Shown in pieces: positions 8,630-19,962 of a stretch of DNA of 64,000 nt. The notes under the pieces are model-generated. The model made no database searches. It had not been told where the DNA came from and worked only from the letters and a program-made list of their open reading frames with translations. Position 1 is the stretch's first letter, and each line of letters begins with the position of its first letter. Source of the stretch: Notospermus geniculatus. Taxonomy: Eukaryota > Nemertea > Pilidiophora > Heteronemertea > Lineidae. Both the position numbers and the translations under genes were made by a program. The stretch lies in contig NMRB01000748.1 of the NCBI GenBank assembly GCA_002633025.1, positions 87,640-151,639 on the forward strand, written 5' to 3'.

Positions 8630-11014
8630 TATGCATAAATAAGGCAAAGCAGACAAAGAACTCTGTTACTAAGCCACATTGTGGCATTTCTGACAATGGC
8701 TTATGCTGATTCAATGGCCGATTACGCTGTTAACAGGCGTGATTTCTTATCTGCATGGGGTGATAGACAGTGAAGCGAACATTCGATTTCGGCTTGGCCT
8801 ATAAGCAGAAAGCAGACGACCGCCACAAAATCCCGAATTTTCGTGTTATTTTCGGCGATATTGTATCCATTCATACATGATTACTTACTACGGATATCTT
8901 TCGGGGAAACAGTACCGCTAAGCACAACTAATGCGGCGTGTTCACGCAATAGGAGACAAAAATGCATATTCCTGAAAAATCCTCTATGAGGCATTCTACT
9001 CGCTGGTTCGACAAAGTAATTCGCTGGCTACGCCATTTTTCGCCTGGCGGCGAGCCCAGGAACCATTGCGTCGAGGATGTTTAAATGTTGGGTCACGTGG
9101 GCACCATAGTGAGCCATTATTTTCGTCCTTGATTTTTCCGCCGGCAAAGATAACGGCTTTAATAAGTGACCATTTGTAGCGGTTGCGCCACATTCGATCC
9201 ACTTCCTCTTTTCACCACAAAATCACGGTAAAGCGCGAATCACGGTACCGCGTGACGGCCCAGTCTGGTAGTGTAACCGCGAAATCCCCGTGTTTATTGG
9301 GTCACGTGGGCACCATAGTGAGCCATTATTTTCGTCCTTGATTTTTCCGCCGGCAAAGATAACGGCTTTAATAAGTGACCATTTGTATCCATTTTTGATG
9401 GATAAACCATTTTTGATGGTTTGTCATTTTTGTGTGGGTCATTTTCTCGTGTCCAGCAGATAATGAGCTGAGAAGGTTGAGTGTGAGTGCAGTAAAGACG
9501 GTTTTGTCAGTTTTCCTTGGCGGTTTCATGAAGATCAGTTGGTCATGGTTTGCTATGCATCACCGTACATGTTTGTGTACTAGCGTGGGCCAAGAGTGGT
9601 CGACGGTGGAAAAATGTTGGGACGTTTGGCGGACGCTAGTGCCTTCAAGGAACCATAAAATTGCACCCTGAGGGGGCTATCGTCTTAGTCAAGTAATCAC
9701 TTCACCGAGTTCGTTTCTCACCTGCAGTTAAGTTCGTTTAGTAAGTAAACGAAGTCGAAAATCATTTCCTGTGTAAAACCAATGCTGATATCACATGTAT
9801 CATGGCGGCAGTGATTACAAGTTTATCGGGCTGTGATGCATTGTGGGATATGGCAGGCAGAACAAATGAACAATCCCTTGGATTTTCCCCCAATGAACGC
9901 CAAGTTCACTAAGACAGGTAGGGTCTGCTTTGACCAGTCTAAAAATGCCAGTGACCTACCAGTGACTGATAAGCAGACATGGCAGATATACAGTTGGGGC
10001 TAATGTTAGCCTACACCACGAATCTGGGTCATCGTGGCATTAGGTGTGAGGCTGATTGTTGAGTGGAGTGTTTGTGCAATACAAATAACAATCCTGATGA
10101 GGGTTTACAACTTTCGCGTCAGATCTCTGTGCTGGCTATGGCACGGTGTATAAGGAACTGATGTCCCGTATGGATTGAGCTCTTGTATCTGTCGGTCAAG
10201 TGCCTACCATTTTAACTCCTTCCCTTCATCAACTCACGATCCACCCACGTGACCCATCCAAGGCCGGGAGGCTTGTTTTTGTAATGTCAAGAACACAATT
10301 TGTAGTCTGAAATGGAAAGTCATACCTCGATTTCGAGTGTTTCCCTGCAACTTTCCAAATATTCAATAGCGTGTCGATGATCACGGATACTTTGCCAGAA
10401 GGACACTATACAAATGTACTTTTTTAACGTCTGATCTTGGTATTGGTGCTGCAAAATAATAAATGTATCCTGTGAACAACTAGAATGACAGTATGGTTCG
10501 GTTATGTGCTTTTGATCAAAACCTTTTGGTCGTACTATTCCCTCAATTCTAGAACTCAATTCTATAACAACAGCATCGGCATTGGGTCTTATTGGTCTTT
10601 GCGGCGCACATCCATCCTGGGAACCCAGGGCATTTCCACTCTGCATAGCGCGTTACAATGCCCTGGGGAAACCCACCCCGTTTCGGTGGGGAAGAGGGCT
10701 GAAAGTCTCTCTGAATGCAGGGCAGCTGACTACCATCCACATTCCCCTCCCAGTCACCAAACATATCAACACCACAACTAACGTTCAAGACTACTGGATA
10801 AGTAGAACACAGTGATATAACAATCGTCGTGACTATTTGCACAGCAAGTTGCTGTGTAAACAGTACAATATTTCTTAGTTTTCGCACTGCTTACACAGCA
10901 GAAATTCTAACCAATGAAAACGCGAGATCATAATGAGGATGCATTACGCTAATTTATGCACGGGGCCTATTAAACAACGTATTGATTATTCACACGCCCT
11001 GTTAGCAGTCTGTT
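8630..11014. other. No recognisable gene; one direct repeat pair
   Basis: Only short unconvincing ORFs are present. Besides the 91 bp direct repeat annotated separately, the stretch 9810-9860 carries CATGGCGGCAG (YY1-like) and TGCATTGTGGGA (ZNF143-like). These are words often found at TATA-less promoters, but no gene is identifiable nearby. Confidence 0.4.
9088..9387 (+). repeat. 91 bp perfect direct repeat, 209 bp apart
   Basis: 9088-9178 and 9297-9387 are identical over 91 bases, from TTGGGTCACGTGGGCACC to AAGTGACCATTTGTA. Flanks differ, so it is not part of a longer tandem array. Each copy contains the E-box CACGTG. Perfect identity points to a recent duplication or a local assembly artefact. 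Confidence 0.85.
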
Positions 11015-11090
11015 GACTAGCGCAGTGCCAAGATGGAGGGCCTGTAACCCAAAGGTCGCGGGTTCGACTCCCGGTGGTTGTTTCAGTTTT
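11015..11090 (+). mobile_element. tRNA-like SINE head
   Basis: GACTAGCGCAGTGCCAAG resembles a pol III A box, and GGTCGCGGGTTCGACTCCCG is a good B box. A long pyrimidine (T-rich) run follows from about 11089. The cloverleaf does not fold cleanly (anticodon and T stems are mismatched). I therefore call it a tRNA-derived SINE or pseudogene, not a functional tRNA. Confidence 0.55.
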
Positions 11091-11433
11091 TTTTCTTTTT
11101 TTCCCTTTTTTTTTCTTTCTTTTTCTTTTCTCACAGAACTGTTGTGACTCTTTTAAATTTCTACATGGAACAATTGGTTAATTAATCTTGGTGACACTGA
11201 TAAAATCGGCTACAGAATCGTCACATCAACATTGGCAAGGGCACACCCTGGTAATCGGACTCATCCCCATACTCTGACCCACAACCCCAGCTATGCGACT
11301 GGCGAAAACCGACAGAATGCGTCACACAGGTGTCTTGGGTCATCACACAGAAACAGGCTGCAATACCAGATGACGGACCTTCACCTAGGAACCTATCGGA
11401 GTATAAGAACATCTTCAATTATCGGCCCATATA

Positions 11434-12860
11434 CAGTGTGTATCAGAAAAAAGGAAACCGAGATTAATTTGTTAATTTCTTGGACATGGCTAAATATTTT
11501 GGAAATTCGCAAGTACCATTTACTACCTAATGATGTCCTCTGTCTTATGACACCAAGAAATCCAATTTACTGTCACAGATGACTGAGCACAGAGCAGTTC
11601 AATCAACCATGTCAGAACTGGTCTTGCACCAGATAGATGTTTTGGTAATGAACCTTGGCTTGCCAGGGCTGGGCTTCTGTGGGCTTCCGAAGTATGCAAT
11701 CTGCTGCATGTTACACATTTCACACTTCTTAAAAGTTGGAAAGGGTGTTCATTTCCTCAGACCAGCAAAATGCAGCTTACCATGTTAAGGACACACTGGT
11801 CTTTCTTCTTTTTTAGGTATGAAAATTGTCGGAGTTAGGCTGCGGTGAATCTGGTGCAAGACCAGTTCTGACATGGTTGATTAAATTGCTTCATGCTCAG
11901 TCATCTGTGACGGTAAATTGGATTTCTTGGTGTCATAAGAAAGAGGACATCATTAGGTAACAAATGCAGGCATGCTACCAACAGTTTGCAAACATTTAGG
12001 GCAAAATTTAGGAATTTTTCTTTCAAAATTAAGGGATTTTTAGGGAACATTAGTGGGAAAATTCGGCATTTTTAGGGGTTTTAAGCCGGGGTTTTAAGTA
12101 CATAATCTTACTAGGGATGCGGACGTTTTTGCTACTTACTTTGCTACGTAGCATAAGACATGTAAGATGGAATAATGAAATGGTTGTCTGCTGGCACTTG
12201 CTTGGAAATTGGCTTTGTGGGGCATCAATGATTTTGCCTACAGGGGTGAAATATCGGCGGGGGGTCCGGGGGCATCCCCCGGGAAAATTTTAGAAAATAA
12301 AGAGTGCTTTTACGCCATTCCGCGGCATGGAATGCCTTCTCCGGCTCTGTGCTGAAGAAGGCACTCTCTGCCAAAAAAGCACTCTGTGCCGAAAAGGGCA
12401 CTCTGGCCCTGGAAGGGGGTGCGCATCCCTGCTCCCCACCTGCATCCGCCTCTGCTCTAAAGTCGTCAGAATCTGAACCATCAAGATCACCTGGCACCAC
12501 CAGAAGGTAAGGAAGCTATCATCCATAGGCCGCTGTAAGACACTTCCGAACAATTCCAGGGTTGTGGCAGGTGAACTTGACCGGACAAAGAAAGGCCCTC
12601 GCTCCACTTCCAAGCAAACCATTTTCAATCACCAGCGAGGTTTTAACAGGAAAAGGAGAAATTTAGGGATTTTTAGGGAAAATGCCTAAAATGTCTCAAT
12701 TTTTAGGGCATTTTAGGGAGAAAAAAATTATTTAGGGATTTTTAGGAATTTTAGGGCCGGTAGCATGCGTGCAAATGGTACTTGCCAATTTCCAAAATAT
12801 TTAGCCATGTCCAAGAAATTAACAAATTAATCTCGGTTTCCTTTTTTCTGATACACACTG
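11434..12860. mobile_element. Long-TIR MITE with TA target sites, split by a nested element
   Basis: The left arm 11434-11634 (CAGTGTGTATCAGAAAAAAG...) is inversely repeated as 11849-11960 plus about 12778-12860. Both outer ends are flanked by TA (11432-11433 and 12861-12862), as for Tc1/mariner elements. The right arm is interrupted by 11967-12771. Without that insert the element is about 620 bp with arms of about 200 bp and a 214 bp loop. No transposase ORF is present. Confidence 0.85.
11967..12771. mobile_element. Nested non-autonomous DNA element, hAT-like
   Basis: Inserted in the right arm of the preceding MITE. The ends are CAGGCATGCTACC and, inverted, CACGCATGCTACC (12 of 13 match), flanked by CAAATG duplicated at 11961-11966 and 12772-12777. 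Both subterminal regions are crowded with the word TTTAGGG. CAG-type ends suggest hAT, but a 6 bp duplication is short for that group, so the superfamily is uncertain. Minus-strand ORFs at 12225-12628 show no recognisable domain. Confidence 0.65.
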
Positions 12861-12884
12861 TATTTGAGTGAAAAGACAGGTTGT

Positions 12885-13053
12885 CAGGGGCGCAGCTAGC
12901 TTTTTGGCCTGAGGGGAGGCAAAAGGTCCTGGGGGGGGGCAAAAGACCATATTTTGCTAATTTTCGGTCAGAATGTGTGGAAAAACACGTTTTTCCGGTC
13001 CACCCGGGGGCACTTGCCCACCCCCCACCCCGCCCCCTCTCGCTTCACCTCTG
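12885..13053. mobile_element. hAT-like MITE remnant
   Basis: It begins CAGGGGCGCAGCTAGC and ends with the imperfect inverse CTCGCTTCACCTCTG. The flanking GTTGT is repeated on both sides. G-rich and C-rich runs fill the centre. Ends of the type CAGGGGCGNAGC are common in hAT MITEs. Confidence 0.45.
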
Positions 13054-13424
13054 GTTGTGATGACAAATGTTTTTCAAGAGCTCCATGGGCAGAGTAACGT
13101 TACACGTAGGGGACGTACAGTAAAACCTCGCCACGCACTTGCCCAGAATCAAACGTTAATCTACTGACATAAGAGATCGAAATACGAAGTAGCATTCGTT
13201 CCAAGTTAGTACCCTGCAAGTGGCCATGTATGGCTCATTTTGCCGAATTCTAACATTTCGCTGTGAAAACATCATATTTTCCTAATTTACACAGCAAAAT
13301 GTGGGCGGGGCAGAACCTAATGATGCTTATGAATATTAAATACGTACTTGCTGTGTAAATAAAAATTCACTCCTTAGTAACACAGCATGCTGCGCAAATA
13401 GCCCCGGCCTATAACAATTTTGAA

Positions 13425-13633
13425 TGGAATCATGCAAATAAAAAAGGTAGCCAAAAACATACCTTTACAAAATTCCTTCTGTCAAATGCAGCTTTCAGTG
13501 GAATTTTTCGACGTTGATACCATTAGATAGCCAGGTAAATTTACTACTATATATGTTGGGACAAATTTTCTGCACCCCATGGGTTTGAAGATATTCAAGA
13601 TAAACTGCTGTCCATTTACTTTTGGCCATAGTG
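13425..13633. mobile_element. Solitary end of a TA-flanked MITE family
   Basis: This half-element is closely similar to 55727-55942 (AAATTCCTTCTGTCAAATGC, TTGATACCATTAGATAGCCA, AAACTGCTGTCCATTTA). It ends at a TA (13634-13635) like the family. Its partner arm is not nearby, so it is a deletion derivative or solo end. Confidence 0.7.
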
Positions 13634-13689
13634 TACATTGTCCTTCTTCCTATCGGAATAATATAGTTTGGCCACGTTGTATTGTTTTG

Positions 13690-14310
13690 TGGTCACTTAA
13701 GCTGGACCTTGTTCACGTTTGACCCTGACCTTGACCTCTGATCATCAAGCTCATTGCATAATCCAAATGGGCATCCTCAATAACCTAAATATGGGTGATA
13801 TCATGGCTGTACCCCTGCCACAGGCAGATATATTTCAAATCATCAAGTTTGACCTTGATCTTGATCTCTGATCATCAAGGTCATTGCATAATCAAAATGG
13901 GCATCATCAATATCATAAGTATGGTTGATATCGTGCCTCTACCTCTACCACATGCAGATATATTTAAAATTATCAAAGTTTGACCTTGACCTCTGATCAT
14001 CAAGGTCATTGCATAATCGAAATGAGCATCCTCAATAACATAAGTATGGGTGACATCTTGCCTCAACCTCAACCACAGGCAGAGATATTTCGAATTATCT
14101 AGTTTGATATATCAACATCTCATCAACATCTACATCAAGTAATCAGTCCATTCGACTCCTAGGGTATGAGAACCTAAGGGTATAACTTATTTCCATTGCT
14201 GTAGGTGTTGAAGGAGCAGAGTTTTGCCATCAGATAAAAGCATGACGGACAAAATATCAAGTCTGATATGTTGATTACATCATGATTGAGGCATCTGAGA
14301 ATGAAAATGA
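13690..14310 (+). repeat. Dispersed repeat rich in TGACCT half-sites
   Basis: It contains repeated blocks of GACCTTGACCTCTGATCATC, AAGGTCATTGCATAATC and AACCTAAATATGGGTGAT. The 3' part (CTAGGGTATGAGAACCTAAG to GAAAATGATTAG) is closely matched at 31830-32000. The family also occurs at 17970-19870. No coding potential is seen. Confidence 0.7.
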
Positions 14311-15239
14311 TTAGCGCAGCGGTCAATAAAAACCCTGCACCCCTCGTCAGCGGTCGACGCCAATTCCACGTCGAATCTGCGTCCAGTTCTGAGTGATGTA
14401 GTTTTCTCTGACTGACTGTTTTGCGGCGATAGAATGAACAGAATTGGTGAAAAATCGTCGATAAGCCTGGGTAATAAACAAAGCTTTTTATCGGACACCT
14501 GGCGCATGGCATTATTCCTGCCGGCATATGCCTGGCGATCACGGATCAGGGAATCGTGTTCGAAACGACGTCTCATCAAAACGTTTTAGGAGCAACAGTA
14601 GCAACCATTTTTGTCTTCTATTATTGCCCTCCTACATGGCTCTCCATCGCAAACCCTCTTTCTGGGGATTTCCTGACGCACACTACTTTCTCATTGGTGA
14701 AAAAGAGTCGAAGTCTGACCAGTTCAACGACGCTCAGGTCGTAAATTCCTGGTGAATGTGTGCACCACCTTGGCTGCAAAAATGTCGATCCTTGGGTGCA
14801 TTACAATTTCTGAAGTGTCGAACCCTTATCCGGGAGTGGGATGGGGTGAGAGGGGGGTGCAGGGTTTACATTGACCGCTGCATAGCTCATTGGATTGCCC
14901 AGGTTGACAAGGGGTAGGATTTGTTTGCTGTTCAATAAGATGACATACGAAAGAGTGACGGACGGAGACACATACAAGCACGCACGCAGACAGACAGACA
15001 GACACCATGACCAAACACAATCAATAAGTAGGATTTCTACAAGTAATCAATCAGATCTGGAACCATAACAAACAAGGTGACATTATGAATGTCTGATGGT
15101 TCCCGCATCTGATTGATCGGAACCATAATAATAATTGAATGGAACATCACGGCAACGTGAGGGCAGTGAGGGACTATCGCATGGACGACATGGACTAACA
15201 TTGAATGGAATAATTAAACGGTACAGTATATATTAACTG
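14311..15239. other. No recognisable gene; CAGA microsatellite
   Basis: The small ORFs are not convincing. A (CAGA)n run sits near 14988-15004. A hairpin-like pair GATGGTTCCCG ... CGGAACCAT at about 15096-15124 resembles the GGTTTCCGATC / GATCGGAAACC word seen at other repeat edges. Confidence 0.4.
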
Positions 15240-15763
15240 CTTCTTGTAAAACAAGAACAGGACATCGGAGCGATGTCAATGGTCTCCGATCCTGAAGGCA
15301 GTGGCCAATCTACCACCAGCCAATTTACTACTCTAGAGCTGGTTGATTGTGACCACTGAAAACCCAGAGTTTGTCAAAGCGAGTAATTTAGATTACTAAC
15401 CTGAAATCTGGGCCCATCTGAGTAATGTATAACTCAGTGTGAGAAAGCATTGAGTAATCGAATTTCGTCATCTTGCGCTATCTGAGTAACATACAACTCA
15501 TAGGCCTACCCTGACAGAATGCGACGTCTTAAAGACGTGGAATGTAATTAATCAGCATAATGAAAAATGTGGCACATTAACGCATTGGGACAACTAATAC
15601 CAGCACGCCAATGACATTAGTTCTTACCATAAACTACCCTCATAATTTAAATGAGTGTTAAAATATTAGGAAATGATGCATGACCTACACCACATAAATG
15701 ATCAAGAAATTTGAATTTAAGACCCATCATCAACTCCCATTATGTTGTAGCAACTTCACTGTT
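15240..15763 (+). repeat. Fragment of the dispersed AACAAGAACAGGACATCGG repeat
   Basis: 15249-15350 begins ACAAGAACAGGACATCGGAG, followed by ATGTCAATGGTCTCCGATC and a TACTCTAGAGCTGG segment. The same start is found at 17872 and, slightly changed, at 18973. The remainder to 15763 has no recognisable content. Confidence 0.6.
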
Positions 15764-17335
15764 GAGGCCTAGAAAGACACGGAATAGTCATTTTTTCACC
15801 ACAGACTTTCACATGGGCTATTTCACATAGAATCCTAACAAGTTTGTGCGGTATGAGTGAATTATTTTAATTAGTTTCTACAAAAAATTGTGTTTTAGAT
15901 TTTTGGTTCAAATGCCTAACCTCTGCAAGTTGAGCAAGCTTTTACAAAAGCCATTCAAACCAATGTGAAAACTGACCACAGGCCTGGGAACCACTTATTT
16001 ACGCAGAATGACTCAATCAAGCTATACACTGAGGGTACATTTCACATGAATTATCTTTGGTTTGAATGTTGTTAGGATACATGACAGAGGGTCATTTGTC
16101 CAGCCATTCAACGGTTGATTCCATTTCATGTCCCTTGGTTTGAGATCTATTGAATGTACCATTATGCCATGCTGTAATGCTTGCAATACAAACTGGAATA
16201 CATTTGACCAACAACATTCCAACCTGAGGTGATTCATGTGAAGTGTGCAATTCTGCTCTCAATGCACAGTTCCATTGGGTCATTTTGGGTGACATCACTG
16301 GTTTCCAGGCCTGTGGTCAGTTTCACATTGGTTGAATGGTTTTGTAAGAGCTTCATCAACTTGCAGAGGTTAGGCATGTGAACCAAAAATCTAAAATACT
16401 ATATTTTTGTAGAAAATATTTTTGTAGAAAATAATTCAAACAAGCCTGGCGGCGTAAATGGTTCACGTGGAAAGAGTTTGAAATAAAGAATGTTCGCACA
16501 AACACACAAAACTGCCTTCGATACAAGAGCAAGAAGTAAGTGCTCAACCTGATAGGCCTACTGCTACTCTATAAAACAGTCCAATGGATAGAAGTTGTTA
16601 TAGCCTGCGCAAAGTGCATTCAATTCAGGCCAACACACCGACGAAAAAAGTAAATCAACCCTCCCTCTCCATCATGATGAAACAAAACAAGCCCAACCCA
16701 GTACTCGCACAAAAAGGGTGAGTGATAATCCACGGCTCGTCGTAATGAAAACGCTCATAATGCACCATGGCTAAAGATAGAGACTGACCTCAAACCACTT
16801 CTAAATATAAATCCACGTGCTTCTCAACCTCGGCGCCACATCGAGGTCGAACTAATTACACAAACCATCGTATATAGGTATTTGCTCCTCCGCCCGTGAG
16901 CCCGAGATTGAATGTGTGCTCATCAGCCTCCGTCCCACTTTCGGACTCCGTCGGTAATAGCTGGCATATGTAAACCCCGCATGGATTTTAACCAATCGGA
17001 TTCATTTCTTAATTACGAAATCGGTAGAAAACCACAAAATGCCCGAAAAAACATATTAATCGCAAACTAATCGGTTTTATTATTAGCCCGGACACTACTA
17101 GGCAAAAAAAGTAACATATACCAGCTGAATGTTTTGAAAGCCGATAATGATTTAGTGCCGAAAAGTGTGTCGAAAGCTCATTTTGGACCAAATATAATGG
17201 TCACTAAAGGGACTATAGGCCCACGTGAACCAATAGTTAACAGATATCACACAAACTTGTTAGCATTCTATGTGAAATAGGCCCATGTGAAATTCTGTGG
17301 TGAAAAAATGACTATTCCTTGTCTTTCTAGGCCTC
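15764..17335. mobile_element. Foldback DNA element with a nested palindrome
   Basis: The left end 15764-15860 (GAGGCCTAGAAAGACACGG, ATAGTCATTTTTTCACCACA, ACATAGAATCCTAACAAGTT) is inversely repeated at 17245-17335. Inside, 15876-15995 and 16293-16425 form a second inverted pair (TTTTTGGTTCAAATGCCTAA, CCACAGGCCTGGGAACCA). A long-TIR element inside another, or one element with several arm segments, would both fit. No ORF of note is present. Confidence 0.7.
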
Positions 17336-17870
17336 TGAAATCTGGCATTGTCTCCCTAATTAGTAAAGAGCAAAGCAATTGTTTTTGTGTCATCATAGTT
17401 GTTAATCATTCAGTACAAAGCATCGTCTGTGCATGTTTCAAGTAAATCGAAACAGTAGTTTAAGAGTTATGCCGAACTTGTAACAACCCTTCATTTCTGC
17501 CCAGGCCCTTTGCATATCAAATATCGCCATGATATCAGCAAATATCACGCGACAGAGTAGGTGCAAGTTGAAAATTTCAGTTGCAATGACATTCTTGGAT
17601 GAGCTATCATGTTGCGATACCACTTTCAAGTCGCTTACTGTGTGGCATATCTCCCGATATGTCAAATAATCAAAGGGGCTGGAAACTTAAGACAGGGTTT
17701 GTCAAAATGGGCCAATTTTGGAAACTACCAGACTGATTGTCCTGAAACTTGCAACGTTAGTAGGGTTGACCATATCATTGGAAAATATGAAGAAACAAAA
17801 GCAACAGGCTGACTCTGACCTAATGAACTAAGACAATGCAATTTTTCATACCCCCAGAAACACAAGAAAA
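17336..17870. other. Repeat-derived, no gene
   Basis: The segment after the foldback element (AATCTGGCATTGTCTCCCTAA through TTGTAACAACCCTTC and GCCCTTTGCATATC) resembles 28270-28450, so it is repetitive. I see no supported ORF. Confidence 0.4.
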
Positions 17871-19870
17871 CAAGAACAGGACATCGGAGCGATGTCAATG
17901 GTTTCCGATCGTGATGACAGTAGCCAATCTACCAAAAGCCAAGTTCCAGTTGAAGTTATGAAGTTGCTACTCTAGAGCTGGTACACTGTGACCTTGACCT
18001 CTGACCTTGAGAAGTTTTGCGTAACTGGAACAGGCATCCTTGACTAAACCTAGGAGATGGTTAATGCAGGCTTCTAATTAGTTACTCCTGAAATTCTGAG
18101 CAGATTTGCATTTTGGAACTGTGTGACCTTGACCTTGACCTCTGACCTTCAAGGTCATTGCGTAATCTGAAAGGTCATCCTTAATAACCTGTGTGCATGT
18201 GAAGGTTTTAGGCTTCCACCATCAGCAGGTTCTGACTTATCTCATGTTATCTGTGACGGTTGATTGTGACCTTGACCTCTGACCTTGAGAATTTTTGCGT
18301 AACTGGAACAGGCATTCTTGATCAAACCTATAGGAGGTGGTTAATGAAGTTGCTACTCTAGAGCTGGTACACTGTGACCTTGACCTCTGACCTTGAGAAG
18401 TTTTGCGTAACTGGAACAGGCATCCTTGACTAAACCTAGGAGATGGTTAATGCAGGTTTCTAATTAGTTTTTTTCCTGAAATTCTGAGCAGATTTGCATT
18501 TTAGAACTGTTTGACCTTGACCTTGACCTTCAAGGTCATTGCGTAATCTGAAAGGTCATCCTTGATAACCTAGGTGTAGGTGAAGGTTTTAGGCTTCTAC
18601 CATCGCCAGGTTCTGAGACTTATCTCATGTTATCAAATTTGCATATCAAATCTCACCATGATATTTTGATATATTATCGATTACGCAATGACCCGGGTAT
18701 CACAGACATGAAATGATAAGCTCATCATGTTGACAGGATCAAGTTACCTGGGGGTCGGTCAGGTTTCCAGAGTTGTAGCTGTTGAAGTAGCCAAGTTAGA
18801 TTGTGACAGACAATATATCATATTTTGATATATCGATTACGTAATAACCCGGGTATCACAGACCTGAAATGGTAAGCTCATCATGTTCACAGTATCAAGT
18901 TACCTGGGGGTAGGTCAGGTTTCCAGAGTTGTAGCTGTTGAAGTAGCCAAGTTGAGGTGTGACAGACGCGGACAGAACAAGAGAAGGACATCGGAGCGAT
19001 GTCAATGGTTTCCGATGAGAGTTGACTACTCTAGAGCTAGTTATCTGTGACCTTGACCTCTGACCTTGAGAAATATTGCGTAACTGGAACAGGCATCCTG
19101 GATTAAACTTATAGGAGATGGTTAATTCGGGCTTCTAATTAGTTTTCTCCTGAAAGTCTGAGCAGATTTGCACTTAAGAACTGTTTGACCTTGACCTTTG
19201 AGCTCTGACCTTCAAGGTCTGCGCGTAATCTGAAAGCTCATCCTTGATAACCTAGGTGTAGGTGAAGGTTTTAGGTTTCTACCATCACCAGATTCTGACT
19301 TATGTCATGTTATCAAATTTGAATATCAAATCTCACCACGATATCAGCAAATATCATGCGACCGAGCAGGTGCGAACATAAAATTTCAGTTGCAATAACA
19401 CCCGTGGATGAGCAATGATGTTGTGATACCAGTTTCAAGTCGCTTACTGTGGCAGATCTCCCGATATGTCAAAATATCAAATTTGATATATCAAATCATT
19501 ATGATGCTGACACTGGAGAATAAATTTGTTGATGCCAGTATCTTGCCAAGGGCCATAAACATAGGGAAGGAACTTGTTACTAGTGGTCTACCTGGCGTCG
19601 GAGACAAATTATTCAAGAAACAAAAGTGTGACAGACAAAATCTCAACTTTTGATATATCAATTTCACCATGAACCAGGTATCGGAGACTGGAAATTTTCA
19701 TTCCATCTTGTAGTTCAGGTCATGAAACCTGGGGGTAGGTCACATTTCCAGGTCTGTAGCTCTTGCAGGAACAAAGTTACAGGCGTGACAGACTGAACAG
19801 ACAGACACACAGACAGACACACACACAGACAGACAGACAGACACCTGTACGCGCTTTCATATGAAAGCGA
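17871..19870 (+). repeat. Array of the TGACCT-rich dispersed repeat
   Basis: At least three head-to-tail partial copies are present. Blocks such as GACCTTGACCTCTGACCTTG, TTGCGTAACTGGAACAGGCA, TAATGCAGGCTTCTAATTAG and TTACCTGGGGGTCGGTCAGG recur at intervals. Copies start near 17872 and 18973 with ACAAGA(A)CAGGACATCGGAG. The region ends in an ACAG-rich microsatellite (about 19795-19843) and an 18 bp palindrome, CGCTTTCATATGAAAGCG (19852-19869). The repeat is non-coding. The hairpin end hints at a Helitron-like terminus, but no TC...CTRR pair was established. Confidence 0.65.
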
Positions 19871-19962
19871 GGACCTGCACCAGACCCCCATTTATGGGGC
19901 CCATGGTTTGCAAAGGACATATGAATGAAACACTTGCCTTGACGAGATTACGTACACCCTTA

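Noticed and set aside
9432-9671. 79-codon plus ORF
   Set aside because: No similarity to a known family that I can see, and no splice or promoter context.
12225-12628. Overlapping ORFs on both strands inside the nested hAT-like element
   Set aside because: No transposase motif, and the same stretch is open in several frames because of GC-rich composition.
17871-19870. CRISPR-like array
   Set aside because: Repeats are not evenly spaced and vary in length; the genome is clearly eukaryotic. It is a dispersed repeat.
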